Made by a program: the position numbers and the translations under genes
Part shown: positions 23,846-35,824 of the stretch, one piece after another
Position numbering within the stretch: position 1 is the first letter of the stretch
How the letters are laid out: every line of letters starts with the position of its first letter
Assembly: GCA_958496175.1 (NCBI GenBank)
Contig: OY292278.1
Span: 47,492,001 to 47,556,000, forward strand
Length of the DNA: 64,000 bases
From: Sisyra terminalis
Lineage: Eukaryota > Arthropoda > Insecta > Neuroptera > Sisyridae
Direction: 5' to 3'
The notes under the pieces: generated by a model
The model's input: the letters and a program-made list of their open reading frames with translations, nothing else
The model's database searches: none
Told to the model about the DNA's origin: nothing

Positions 23846-25184
23846 GATAACACATTTTTTAAAAGTTCATCCAGCGAATTGATATTAACTTGATCTGCTT
23901 TTTTGCCAGATAGCTGATTTACTTTCCTATTTGGTTCTTTAAATAATCGTGGTACTCCATTCCAAAAAAAAAAAAACTTCCAGTTTTCCCAGGGCGGTTT
24001 TAAACTAGACTGAGGTCCTTGGGCACACAAAAATTGGGGCCCTTTTGGAAAGTAAAAAAAGTGAATTATAGATAACAATTTTTTTAAAGTTTATCCAGCG
24101 AATTGATATTAACTTGATCTGCTTTTTTGCCAGATGGCTGATTTACTTTACTATTTGGTTCTATAATTCGTGGTACTCCATTCCAAAAAAAAAACTTCTA
24201 GTTTTCACAGGGCCTTTTTAAACTAGACTGGAACCCTTGGGCGCACAAAAATTTGGGGCCCTTTTGGAAAAATAAAAAAAGCGAATTATAGATAACAAAT
24301 TTTTTAAAGTTTATCCAGCCAATTGATATTAACTTGATCTGCTTTTTTGCCAGATGGCTGATTTACTTTCCTATTTGGTTCTTTAAATAATCGTGGTACT
24401 CCATTCCAAAAAAAAAAAACTTCCAGTTTTCCCAGGGCGGTTTTAAACTAGACTGGAGCCCTTGGGCACACAAGAATTTGGGGCTCTTTTGGAAAGTAAA
24501 AAAAGTGAATTATAGATAACAAATTTCTTAAAGTTTATCCAGCGAATTGATATTAACTTGATCTGCTTTTTTGCCAGATAGCTGATTTACTTTCCTATTT
24601 GGTTCTTTAAATAATCGTGGTACTCTATTCCAAAAAAAAAAAACCTTCTAGTTTTCCTAGAGCCGTTTTAAACTAGACTGGGCCCTTGGGCGCACAAAAT
24701 TTGGGGCTCTTTTGGAAAGTAAAAAAAGTGAATTATAGATAACAAATTTTTTAAAGTTTATCCAACGAATTGATATTAACTTGATCTGATTTTTTGCCAG
24801 ATGGCTGATTTACTTTCCTATTTGGTTCTTTAAATAATCGTGGTACTCCATTCCAAAAAAAAAAAACTTCCAGTTTTCCCAGGGCGGTTTTAAACTAGAA
24901 TGGAGTCCTTGGGCACACAAGAATTTGGGGCTTTTTTGGAAAGTAAAAAAAGTGAATTATAGATAACAAATTTTTTAAAGTTTATCCAGCGAATTGATAT
25001 TAACTTGATCTGCTTTTTTGCCAGATGGCTGATTTACTTTCCTATTTGGTTCTTTAAATAATCGTGGTACTCCATTCCAAAAAAAAAACTTCCAGTTTTC
25101 CCAGGGCGGTTTTAAACTAGACTGGAGTCATTGGGCACACAAGAATTTGGGGCCCTTTTGGAAAGTAAAAAACGCGAATTATAA
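23846..25184 (+). repeat. Six-copy tandem array, period about 223 bp
   Basis: Units begin with GATAAC at 23846, 24071, 24291, 24515, 24738 and 24962, giving periods of 225, 220, 224, 223 and 224. Each contains GAATTGATATTAACTTGATC, TTTTTTGCCAGATGGCTGAT, an A run of 8-12, TTTTAAACTAGACTGGA and GGGCCCTTTTGGAAAGTAAA. Period differences come mainly from the A run and small indels. Units are very similar, implying recent expansion or homogenisation. No coding. Confidence 0.95.
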
Positions 25185-25232
25185 TAAATTTTTTTTACTA
25201 TGTATGACCATTTATTATAGGTAATTAAAATA

Positions 25233-25628
25233 GGGGAGACCGGGTACAAAAGTAACAATTAATCTGTACTTTGACCTTGATTTCTACCTGGGTGTTATTA
25301 TTGCCATTAAATGAATAAAACCATATATAAATTTAGTTTATGTTCTTCACAATAGTAACTTGATTTATTAAATTATGGTGTTTCTTTATTTCTATATTTA
25401 TTAAATTATGATGCTTACTTTCGACCCGCCTAAGGGGGTCGACAAGACTACTAAGGGTTGCTAATGAAAACATAGTACAAGTTAAATCAACAAATTACTT
25501 ATTTCAATACTTTATATTATTGATATAAACCAAATTCAGCATTTTAAATACTAAAAAAATAAATATTTTAAGGAAATGAATCAATAGAATGCCGCGACAA
25601 CGCATGACAACTTGTACCCAGTCTCCCC
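25233..25628. mobile_element. TA-flanked MITE (396 bp)
   Basis: The ends GGGGAGACCGGGTACAA (25233) and TTGTACCCAGTCTCCCC (to 25628) are inverted with one mismatch and flanked by TA on both sides, as for Tc1/mariner-type insertion. There is no open frame. It lies directly after the tandem array. Confidence 0.8.
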
Positions 25629-26458
25629 TACAGTATGATATAATCATAATTTTAGTATATTAATCTATAAATCATAAATCTAAATCTATAAATAATTTAA
25701 TATTGTTAATGATATTCAAATGCAGCTGGATTTTTGGTTACGAATACAATAACGGTTTCATTCGGGATTTCTGTTGAATAAAATCTTCTATTATATCCTT
25801 AAAGTATTTTTTTTGAAGGATATCCCTTTCTATGCACATAATTACTAAATTACTCAGTCATTCTTGTAACATTGTTGTTTGCAATTCATTTTTTATTCTC
25901 TTAAGCTGCGAAAATGACCACTCTCCACTACAGTTAGTAACCATTAGAAAAAGGAATATTCTTGTAGCAATTTCTACGTTTGGAAAAGTTTCTTACAATT
26001 TATCTGATTTTATTAGGTTATGTAATTCTTCGGGGCCCCCTGAGATTTTATATTTATGTTATTTTGTTATTATATATGATAGAAAGTTAGTTATAATTTT
26101 TAATTCATCACTTTTACCATTACGTATGCATAAGAAAAAAAGCAGGCATTCTTCCAAATAACTGTCCCATTCTGAATAATTTTTTTTTTTAAATTGAGTT
26201 TTGTCAAGTCGATTTTTAAAAGATTGATTTTTTTTCAGGGTCATATCTTTACTTCAAACTGTCAGGGGAGAAAACGGCCACTTACGTGTCCATGGAAAAA
26301 GAAACTGTCCCTTAAAGGCGGATGAACGATGATTCTATCAATTTCAACGGCGTAAAATCAACAGGTTAGTGAATATTACTCGATTATTTTTTTCTCGAAA
26401 AAATTATCATTCGAATCTAGCTATTAGAAATTATTATTACTAAAAAGGGCTCTTACCA
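25629..26458. other. AT-rich, no gene supported
   Basis: An open frame of 109 codons (25832-26161) has no motif that I recognise, in sequence of ordinary AT composition. I see no repeat ends. Confidence 0.35.
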
Positions 26459-26791
26459 TTCTCAGTTTACGGATCTTTATTAAGACCGAAGGTCTTAATT
26501 GTGCGAAGAAAAATAACCCTTACAAAATCAACGATCTTTATCCTCAAAAGTAAATTTTAAATTATAAAATATTAATTCCGGAGTATACTTAAGAGTTATA
26601 TAGAAAAATTATTTAAATAAAAATCATTTTCTTTGAAATATATGAATTATAAATCGAAAGAAATACCGTTGCAAACGTTTTGTACTCAAAAGTCACTTTA
26701 AACGAGAAATACTAAGCTTACTTTGTACAAATCAAGGCACTGTAGTTATGGCGCCGAATGCATGAGCCAATCATAGCACACCATACAAAGT

Positions 26792-27297
26792 TCAATCTTT
26801 AATTCGACCAATCAGTGAATTTGTTACTAAAACTTTATAGATTTTAACCAATGACATGATTCTTGGATATATTTTCTTTATATTTTGTTCCGAAAGATAT
26901 ACCAGTTTGGCTAATGTAGAATTTTTCACAGGAATCACAATAATGTTATATATTCCAGTTTTATTTTTTGTTGTAATTTGGTTGTTCCCCAATGGTTTAA
27001 GAATTTCTATCATGTTGTTTGTTGAAAATGCGATATTGAAGTTATTTTTCTTTAGGAAGTTGTCGATTGTAAAACTAAATATATTATTGAAGTTTTATTT
27101 TATATATTTTGGTTTTCTTTTGGTGGAGTTGGTAGAATGGATTTCTTAGTAAATTTCGATATTATTTTGTCCATGATTGAGCTATTGTATCCGTTAGTTA
27201 AAGCTAAATGTTTAATTGTCTTAATTTCTTCTTCACGAGCTTTGGTACTAAGAGGGAACTTGATAGCTCTGTACCCTAGCCTGTTGAAAGCGGCCAT
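26792..27297 (-). pseudogene. Penelope-like endonuclease/RT tail, broken frames
   Basis: The GIY-YIG segment begins GGAATATAT near 26960 as in copy 1 but has lost one base in the following codons. The open frame here (26792-27013) therefore reads the shadow phase (NSTLAKLVYLSEQNI) rather than the nuclease phase. The segment up to 27297 corresponds to the RT-endonuclease linker of copy 1, with a basic KAREEEIKTIKHLAL-like stretch. Not functional. Confidence 0.65.
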
Positions 27298-27575
27298 TTT
27301 TTGGTTTCTTGGATGAAATTATTTTTTATGGATTGTTGTTGATTTTCTTTATATATTGTATGACAACTTTCCATTTTCTTTGGTGATTGTTGTGTCTAAA
27401 ACGTTGATTGTTCCATTTAGTTCATGTTCTGAAGTGAATTTTATTTTCTGATTAATTTTATTCAGATCAGATACGCATATTGTCAATCTGTCGGGTAGTT
27501 CCATTAAATAATATAAATATATCGTCTACAAATTTTCCATAACATATTATTTTATTTTTGTAGAAATATATATTA

Positions 27576-28641
27576 GGGTATCCGTTATTTCCCAAATTGA
27601 TTGTTTTACAGCGATCGCCCCCTGAATTTTTAGTTTAAGATACAAAAATAATTATCCAATACAATTAATCTCTTAATTTCTTGATTAAACCGTGCCGAAA
27701 TTTTGTTACTTTTACCATTTAAATAACATGGGATTATTTGACTTTTTACTTTAAATTTTTTTCTCAGAAACAAATAATTGAAAAGATTTAAGATTACGTT
27801 ATTCTGACGTAAAATTTAACGCTCTACAAAAAAAGTTTTTTATGAATTTTCGGTTAAATCACTTCGTTAAAAGTTATTCAACATTTAACTTTAGTTAATT
27901 TGTTTAATTTGTATTTTGTAATTTATTCAACATTTAATTTGTTGACTACAAGTTCTTAGAAATTTCTCATAGTTGGCGTCAGAGGAAATGACAAAAATTC
28001 GAATTTTAATTGAATTTTTGTCGATATTCTCATTAATTAGTATGACATTCACTTCGTAGGTACAAAATTTTGATTAAAGTTTGAAAATTTATCCTGGATA
28101 AATTAAATTTCACGACTATAGCAAATTCGGATCTTATGTCCCTGTTTTAATTGTCAAAAATGATTTTTTTAATTTAATTTTCAGTTCAACCCAAAAAAAT
28201 AACACAAATAATCACTTGCGCTCTAATGATAATAACTTTTATCTTCTCTTCCAATGATTTTATAGTTAAAAAAAGTAAAAATGAGCAAAAAGTTGAAAAT
28301 ATTGCAAGTTTTATATTAGGCACAAGTTAAATGTTGAATAACTTTTAATGGAGTGATTTAATCGAAAATTCATACGTGACCTTTTTTGTAGAGCGTTAAA
28401 TTATACGTCAGAAAAATTTAATCTTAAATCTTTTTATTCATTTGTTTCTGAGAAAAAAAAAATAAAAGTAAAAAGTCAAATAATCTCATGTTATTTAAAT
28501 GGTAAAAGTAACATGATTTCGGCACGGTTTAATCAAGAAATTAAGAGCTTAATTGTATTGGATAATTTTTTTTGTAACTTAAACTAAAAATTTAGGGGGC
28601 GATCGCTGTAAAAAAATCAATTTGGGAAATAACGGACACCC
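27576..28641. mobile_element. Foldback element FB3 (1066 bp) inside Penelope-like copy 2
   Basis: The ends are GGGTATCCGTTATTTCCC and the reverse complement of GGGTGTCCGTTATTTCCC, with TA on both flanks (27574-27575 and 28642-28643). The arms of at least 310 bp pair with about 90% identity by eye, including GCGATCGCCCCCT and TTGATTAAACCGTGCCGAAA. A CTCTACAAAAAA box lies in each arm. The disrupted Penelope-like copy proves it is an insertion. No transposase. Confidence 0.88.
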
Positions 28642-28812
28642 TAGTATATATTTACTGTCAAAGTGATTCATGTAAATGTCCTTCAAAAGTCCTGATAAAG
28701 GAGAATCCATGGCCAAACCTTTTATTCGGTAATAAAATTTTCGATTGAAAGTGAAAAATTTTTGTTATTAGATGATTAAGAAGTTGATTATGTAAGATTA
28801 CCATATTATTAT

Positions 28813-29780
28813 TACGTAGGCGATCGTAAATATCCACTATTTGGGTACCAAAGAGGAGGAGGTGGTAAATAATTTATGCAAATAACATTACAATGCGAAC
28901 AAATTATATTTAAATAAAATAAAATATCGAAAGCTTAATCGAAGTTGACAACAATAATTTATTAACATGCATTTCATATGTAAAAGCCAAACGGTTATTA
29001 TTTCAACAAAAGGCTCTCTTCGATGGGGGTGCAGGAAGTGTGGCCAGAGGGGCAAAGAACCCAACTCCAATACAAATAAATTTATAGCCATTACAATCAT
29101 ATTTTACTGTCGTTATTAATAGAAAAATTATTCAAATTCGATGCCGTCGATAATTTTCGAAAATTAGCGCCATAAATAATTTGTTTCCGGTATTACCGAG
29201 TGAAAAGGTCAACCCTCATCATTTTTTCTACTCTCTTCCGTTACGATTTAGTGATAGTTATCTTCTCTGTTTTTTTTTTCTGTTTGGAAATATTTTACGT
29301 TTAGAAGGTATCTTTTGCATTGCAGAATTTATTACGTCTAACGTAGGTAATTAGTCAAATGCATTGTATGATACGATGTTATGGAATGGGTGAGGTGGGG
29401 GAGGAGTACGAGATATTTAGGTGACGTCGAACAAAGAGACTATCGAATCAAATCTCTTGTAATAAGGGAGATGGAGAAATCAGACGAGATATTTAGTAAT
29501 TAGATCTTAGTGTAATGATGATGAGATTTCTTAAGCTCCGTGCTTGTGTTGCATTGTGTTGGCGTTGCAGTGTGCAGATGGAAGGGTTTTTTGCCAATCA
29601 ATATTTCTGGAGGATTTAGTAACAAATTTTACGTGGATTTGGCCAAGATTTACCATAATATCGATTTTTTTACTTCTACTTTTAATCGAAGCTCTAAAAT
29701 TCATGGTTTTCAAAGGACTTTTTCAATAGAGCTTTGGTTCAGAATTGCTGGTTCAATGAAGTAAATGATTTTATAATAGA
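28813..29780. other. Unique island, no gene supported
   Basis: Moderately GC-richer sequence with short open frames and no recognisable protein. No repeat matches in the window. It includes a G-rich GGTGGGGGAGGAG stretch near 29393. Confidence 0.4.
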
Positions 29781-30399
29781 CTAGCTGATCCCCGCGACTT
29801 CGTCTGCGTAACATAGATTATATTTTCTTTTTAGATTTCCTATTTGTAGTGCTATATGAAAATTTTTATTTTTCTTATTTCTTTGACGAAAAACATAATC
29901 ATACTTAAGAACACTATTTTGCCGACTTTAAAAAGACATATTTAGTAAACTGTTACTTAGAATAAAATAGTTATATATAATGATCAATTAATTTTCAAAA
30001 ATATTTATTAATATCTAATAAAAGTATGGTCTATTCCGTATACCTACCGTGAACCAATTAATCCGTAAATCAATCACCATCTATACATAAATAAAAACTA
30101 TCGTTAAGTTCAATAAAGTCAGTCATAATTATGACTTAAAACAGTAAAAAGTTATCAAAACACTCGCCTAGAAATTTAGAATTTTAGTAGAAATCCCATT
30201 TCATTGTCTCAACTTTTACAATACTGAAATGTACAAAACTACGGCGAAATTAAAATTTGTTCAAATGCACGAAACTCAGTTCCTCCATAATCGAGTATAA
30301 CCATTGTTTATCTATGCACTTATTATTAAAATATCTGAATTTCAACTATATAATTAAACCATTTTCTTTCAATTCGCTGAATTTCTCGCTATTCGATAG

Positions 30400-31345
30400 T
30401 CGCTTATTAATGTATTTATTCGTGATTACGTATACCGAATTTTCAAGTTTACAATATGTTAAAGCCAAAAAACATAATGCTCACTTATGATCTTAACTTT
30501 TTTTTAGATATATATATTAGAGTTTAAATTTTAAAGAAGATTCTACATTTTTGTTTCTAATATTAAACCAAAATTGTTTTATTTTAAGCGACAAAATGTT
30601 CATCTATAACGAACATACCTTGATAATTAAATTTGAAATTTCGATTGTTTATTAGGTGTTATGCCGTACAAACTTTGCCACCATTTTTCACTTTTTTAGG
30701 GGAGGAATTATCAAAAACTCTTTCTTATATATATCTGCATCGTAAAAGAAAAACACATTCCAAATTTAATCGACACAAATATGCATTTATATTGTAAAAT
30801 ACAATGTAAAACGAAAAAAATTATGATCTTTATTTTGATTATCATGACTAAAAAGCAGTTCAATTTTGGACATTTTGACTTTGTACATACAAAATTGTTG
30901 GAAATAGATAGAAAACGTGGAAGGATATTCGAACATTTTATTTATTTTCAATAACAATAATTGATTTTCAAATTTTTCTAAATATCGAAGAAAAGTTGGT
31001 TTGGAAGATTTTATTTTTTGATTGATAATGAAATATATGACAAAAAATTGCTCCTTAAATGTTAAATAATTGCTCCAGGTCACAACCATGTTGTGTTGTG
31101 ATTGTTGTTCATAAAAAAGTTTAATTGTTAAAAAACAAACAAAAATTAAAAACTGCCTCTTTGGTATTTGGTATAACTACCTACTACCTTAACTTTCATA
31201 CTAATTAAGTGAAATGACGTTATTTAAAATGCTGTAGTTAAAATGATATAACAAAAACAGAAATTTATTATTAATTAATTATTTATTTATTAATTCCATA
31301 ATTCAAAATTTCGATTGTTGATTAACTCAACATTTTCTCATACAA
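30400..31345 (+). mobile_element. Helitron relative, copy C, without recognisable ends
   Basis: Similarity to copies A and B starts at TTAATGTATTTATTCGTGAT and runs through AATATGTTAAAGCCAAAAAA and TTCAATAACAATAATTGATT. It fades after TTGATTAACTCAACATTTTC. No CTAG terminus or hairpin is present. After 31345 a second copy of an internal segment (CTCTTTAAGGGTAGGAATTT) appears, so the element is rearranged. Confidence 0.6.
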
Positions 31346-31647
31346 ACTTAATCACCCCCTTTTACTCTTTAAGGGTAGGAATTTTCAAAAATAAATTCTT
31401 ATCAGATGTCTTCTTCTTAGAAGGAATACATCGAATATTAAAATTTCAGCAGCCAGGGGGGGAGGGTATATAAATACAGGATTTTATGTATGCACGGTTT
31501 TAAAAACGCATTTACTTTAAGTTTTATTATTATTATTATTCCTACTTCTACTATTACTTTTTTTCGTTAATATTCCCTTATTGAATAACTCTAAGAGTTT
31601 ATTTACAACAATTTTGTAAAAAAAAATAAAACAAAAAAGTTTACAGT

Positions 31648-31735
31648 AAGATTCGAACCCACGTCTTTATAATTAGGAGGAACAGAATGTCAGATACGTA
31701 AGCCATTACGCTATTAACATCAACTATGTGTCTTA
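31648..31735 (-). tRNA. tRNA-like sequence, probably a SINE head or tRNA pseudogene
   Basis: On the minus strand TAGCGTAATGGC resembles a pol III A box and GGGTTCGAATC a B box, about 50 bases apart. The T arm pairs (GTGGG, loop TTCGAAT, CTTAC, two wobbles). The anticodon region does not fold into a normal arm and no acceptor stem is evident. This favours a decayed tRNA-derived SINE head over a working tRNA. Confidence 0.5.
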
Positions 31736-32174
31736 TATATATAAAGGTTTATATTTCAAAGAGGTAATTTTTAAAATTTAAATTGAATTTACTGTGCTTT
31801 TTATCAGTTCAACTTAAAATATTTCTACAGATTATTTTCTAACTTTAAATTACCTTTCCAATGACATATAACTCACCTGTCTAGTGTAAAAATGTATGTT
31901 TTCATCCCTAGGGAATACCTTCCCTTATTATTTTTTTGGAATGATAAGTAGCCTATAGTCTGTGAGAAATTGTGTTGTATCTTAATACCAAATTTCATTA
32001 AATTCGGTGGTTCCGTTCTATAGTTAAATCGGGACACACAGACAGAAAGACAGACAAAAATTTTAAAAATGTTAAATTTGGAATAAGAGCTTCTTGAAAC
32101 AAATATTTACCCTAAAATTGGGTTCAAAATCGAATTGACAGACAGACGTAAGCATTTTATATATTAGTACCATA

Positions 32175-33694
32175 TAGATAAAGCTCTAAATTTTTCTCGA
32201 TTTTTTTTAACAAAGAATAACGTTTTTATATTAATTTAGCGCAATTATCCACATATAAGAAGGCAGAATATTAAATTTGATTTAAAAAAAATATAATGCA
32301 GGAAATAAAACATTTTTTTTTTCGTAAGAGCATGTGGGTGTGGGGAAACATCCGACATCACATCAGCCACACGAAGCGATCATTCCACCTATTTCTCTCT
32401 TTTCCACTGATACCTCTTTATTTATTTATTTTTTTTTCTCGTATTTTATTATAATAATTATAACGTTTAAGTTAACATAATTGTATGATCAATAGGGGCA
32501 ATCGGGTGGCCAGTGGAACGAGAGAAGTAAGGTAGTATGGGTGGAGGTGGGTGATAAAAATAGGGGAGATTATTATCTCATTATGATCATGGGCATAACT
32601 GAGTGAATAAGTGAACGGCTTGACTTGCCTTCCGAAAATTCGCTCTACCATAACGACAGATATATAAAAAATTTTATATGAAAATTAACGCAACACTAGA
32701 AAAAGCAACAAATGGTAACACGAACGTGGTAGACAAAGATAGGCGAGTGCAATCTATGGTGATAATTTGTAAGAAATACACCTTAAAATTTTTCTGATCT
32801 TTATCAGTGGAAAAAAATTTGTTTCTATACGCTAATTACACCGAGTGTAATACCTTTATTTATTGTTGTTGTTTTTTTTTACAGTGGAATCTTTCTTCTA
32901 ATTGCCTTCTATTCAAATTTGTTGCGATAATTATCTGAATTATTAAAATTTAGTTCAGCTATTATTCAATTTTCGGTTTTTTGTTTCCAAATCGAAAATT
33001 TTACACATGAAAACTGCGAATCTTTGGGAGCATGACTTGCATTGAAGTTTCTAGAGAGCAGTGAATGTTATTAGCGTCTAAGGTATAGAAAGCTTTTGCA
33101 GTACTGCAAACAATTAAATATAAAAATTTTGATGATTCATAAAGATGGTAAAATAAATTTTGTAGCATAGTTCTTCAAAAAAATCAGTAGGTAGATAAAT
33201 GAATTGACGGAAAAGTCATTTTAATTATATTTTCATTGATTTAACAATAAAGCTCTTAATGGAAGCCTTAATGAAATAGTGAGTTGAAGATAAAAAATTA
33301 AAATGCAACAAAAAACGATTTCCAGAAGGTTTATCCATATTTGGTTCATTTGAAATTAAAAATGTAAGTTTGAAAAATAAATTTTTTGAAAGTAGAGCAA
33401 AAAATAAAGAAAAATAGTGAAAAATTAAGAAAATTTTAAGTCTGTGCTTTTCATAAAGTAACTCTAATATAGTTCAATGAATTAAACTTAAAATTGGATA
33501 ATTGTGCAAGGAAAATTCTTCAAAATTATTGTCGACAAAAAATTTTATGTGCTAAAAGTACTACAGAATAAAGTAATACCTAATATATAACATCAAAAAT
33601 TCCAAGCAAAAACTACAGAACAAATTTCGACGTTCCTGATCCAAGCTTATACCAAAAAATTTAGCTATTAAACATTTTTCAAAGGAGTATTTGA
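32175..33694. other. Mixed unique sequence, no gene
   Basis: A GC-richer stretch at about 32320-32620 is followed by AT-rich DNA. No motif, repeat end or coding signal that I can support. Confidence 0.35.
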
Positions 33695-34080
33695 ACCATA
33701 ATTTATTTTTGTGGATTTTGTAAGACTAAAAACTATTTCCAAATGTTCGATAAAATTTCACCATTTCTTTATATCCACGAAGAAAAAGGGTCTAATTTTG
33801 ACACAAAAACTTTCATGAAATAATACAATGAAGTTAGAAAAATATAGGATAAATACTTTTACACTAAAATTGAAACCAAATAATTATCTCCCCTATTAAA
33901 ATAAATCGACTCGAAAATTGTTACGGATTTTTTTTAGAGTTTTAAAATAATTAATTGAAACTTTGTCTAATATTTGCTTGCATTTGATTCCGCAAAATCA
34001 AGGAAAATTTTAATCGTGAAAAAATTTTAGGGTATAATTTGGTTGGAAACATTTTTTTTATTCAATTTTGCTTAGAAAAT
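33695..34080 (+). repeat. Dispersed repeat, inverted partner at 61650-62065
   Basis: It contains TTTCACCATTTCTTTATATC, TTACACTAAAATTGAAACCA and TAAAATAATTAATTGAAACT. All occur reverse-complemented in the same order at 61650-62065, where a small insertion is present. Family unknown. Confidence 0.75.
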
Positions 34081-35824
34081 TCAGTCGTAAGACTTTTTCC
34101 TTCATCTATACTTTGAATAATATTTTTCCAACTCTGCTTCGTACAAAAGTCTTAAATTTTTTCGCATTTCCCACATAAAAACTTACGTTTTTTTGTTAAA
34201 TAATTACAGCTTCAATGTTACAGCTTCATACTTCTAGCCTGAAGACTTTTTCAAGCAGATTTTTTTCTTCATCAATAACATTTAATCATTTAAAAACTGC
34301 ATCAAGTTCTCAGAACCAAATCCGTTGGCAATTTGTCTGAAAAACCTTTCAAATAATTACACATAATATAATATCATTTTTCCGTTCTACAAAAACAAGT
34401 TTTGTGGCAAAAACCTTTACGTTTCTAAAACCAAAAAAAAAATCAAAATAAAATGTAACACATCGTTATGATTTCGTTCAAATCGTCAATTACATTTTGA
34501 TTTCAGGTTCGGGAAAAAATGAAGTCAAAGCCTGTTTCACAATTCATTCATATATATTCGTATACTAATAAAATCACCGCTCTCCATAATACTTATGTTG
34601 GTATGAGTTTGGCGTTAATTCGAACCTATGCCAATCACAACCGAAAGCAATAATTGCTGAGAGAAAGATTTTTATATAAAATATTAACATTTTTTTTTAT
34701 GTTCCGTTTTGATTTTAATTTCGTCTCGCAAGACAACTTTTTGACAGATAAAACACTCGTTTGCTCTCATTTGCATCAATGCCATTGTGTGTTGGCATCT
34801 CTTTTGCCCGTCACATTATCATAATTATTATAATATTCCGATTATAAATAAATTCAAAAGCATGATCGTGAGAACTTTTGTTTGAGGTGAACATTTCAAT
34901 GTCTAGGTCTATGATTGATACATATATTTATTAAATGATTACTCTTGGGATATATCTTCAACGACAACCAACAAATCAGATCGGATGGGATGATTGGGAT
35001 GATCGTAATAATAGTTTTTGAAAAATTTCATTCGATAAAATGTAACATATCTGATGCTGTATTAGTATCCCGAAGATGAGACCGGGACTGCTCGTTTATC
35101 TGTCACTCATCCATGAATATTTAATTTGGTAGGATCAAATTCGAACGCGAACGATTGCAACCAAATATACGAGACCAAAAAAAAAAAAAAAAAAAAAAAC
35201 ATGTGACTGACCTCTAACTTTTAAAACCTAACTAACTTATAAAACATAGGTGTAATCATTTAATACATTTCCATGTTATTACGGGAACTGAATAATTCTA
35301 ATCCGGAACTGCAATGTCATACACCGTTAAAAACATTAAAAACGTTTTTATTTTTTATTACATTGTTCATTCATTTGTTCTCTGTTTGTATATTGTTTAA
35401 TATCGTCAATTGTTTTATTATTATTGCCACCTGTCGCTCCGATTTATTATTGTTCGGTTGGCTTTTTGTGTTTTCCTCAGCAATTCTAATTGGCCTGTTG
35501 GGCTAACATGGAAAAATGTTCAAGAAAACGTCTTTTTGCACTTCCGCTCTCATATTATTCAAATTTGTATTTGACTGTTTGCTTTACCATTGCGGAACGA
35601 TCAAAGATTTAGAAAATGGATTTTGTAATTAACAAATTTATGGAAAAGATCAAACATTGAAAATTTGATTTTAATCTGGTTAAATCTTTGATTTAGGTGG
35701 TCAAAAACTTGCCTAAAAATTGATCATATTATTTGTAAAAAAAAAGATAAATTTGCAATCTATACAATAAATAAACATACATTGAGCAAAAGTGATGGTT
35801 TGTAAATAAAAATAAAGTGAGTAA
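34081..35824. other. Mostly unique sequence with a 24-base A run
   Basis: No gene recognised. An A24 run lies at 35177-35200. The open frame at 35273-35506 encodes a hydrophobic stretch with no motif and is probably chance. Confidence 0.35.

Larger units (their letters stand above)
26459..28812 (-). mobile_element. Penelope-like retroelement copy 2, split by a foldback
   Basis: It is co-linear with 14553-15850. The same CTCAGTTTACGGAT start and AAGACC GAA GGTCTT hairpin (plus strand) are followed by the GIY-YIG region and then RT 3' sequence. Alignment breaks at 27576 and resumes at 28644, where AAAGTGATTCATGTAAATGT and TCCTGATAAAGGAGAA match copy 1. Similarity ends near 28812. Both copies are dead, and copy 2 is shorter at the 5' side. 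Confidence 0.85.
29781..32174 (+). mobile_element. Non-LTR (RTE-like) unit fragments with later insertions
   Basis: The left piece begins CTAGCTGATCCCCGCGACTT followed by CGTCTGCG. The right piece (31935-32174) has AAGTAGCCTAT, CCAAATTTCATTAAATTCGG, a doubled ACAGACAGA phrase and TTTTATATATTAGTA. I know this pairing from the 3' region of insect non-LTR elements, usually RTE-type, but the family name is from memory. About 1.5 kb of other repeats lies between the two pieces, so the unit is interrupted. No RT is seen. Confidence 0.45.

Noticed and set aside
23846..25184. CRISPR-like array
   Set aside because: It is a 223 bp head-to-tail tandem with no unique spacers, in an animal genome.
32563..33895. 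TA-flanked GGGGAGAT...ATCTCCCC ends suggesting a 1.3 kb MITE
   Set aside because: The right 'end' lies inside the repeat shared with 61650-62065, and homology continues across it, so it is not a boundary.
35273..35506. 77-codon hydrophobic open frame, possible membrane protein
   Set aside because: Codons rich in T give hydrophobic residues by chance in AT-rich DNA, and there is no supporting context.
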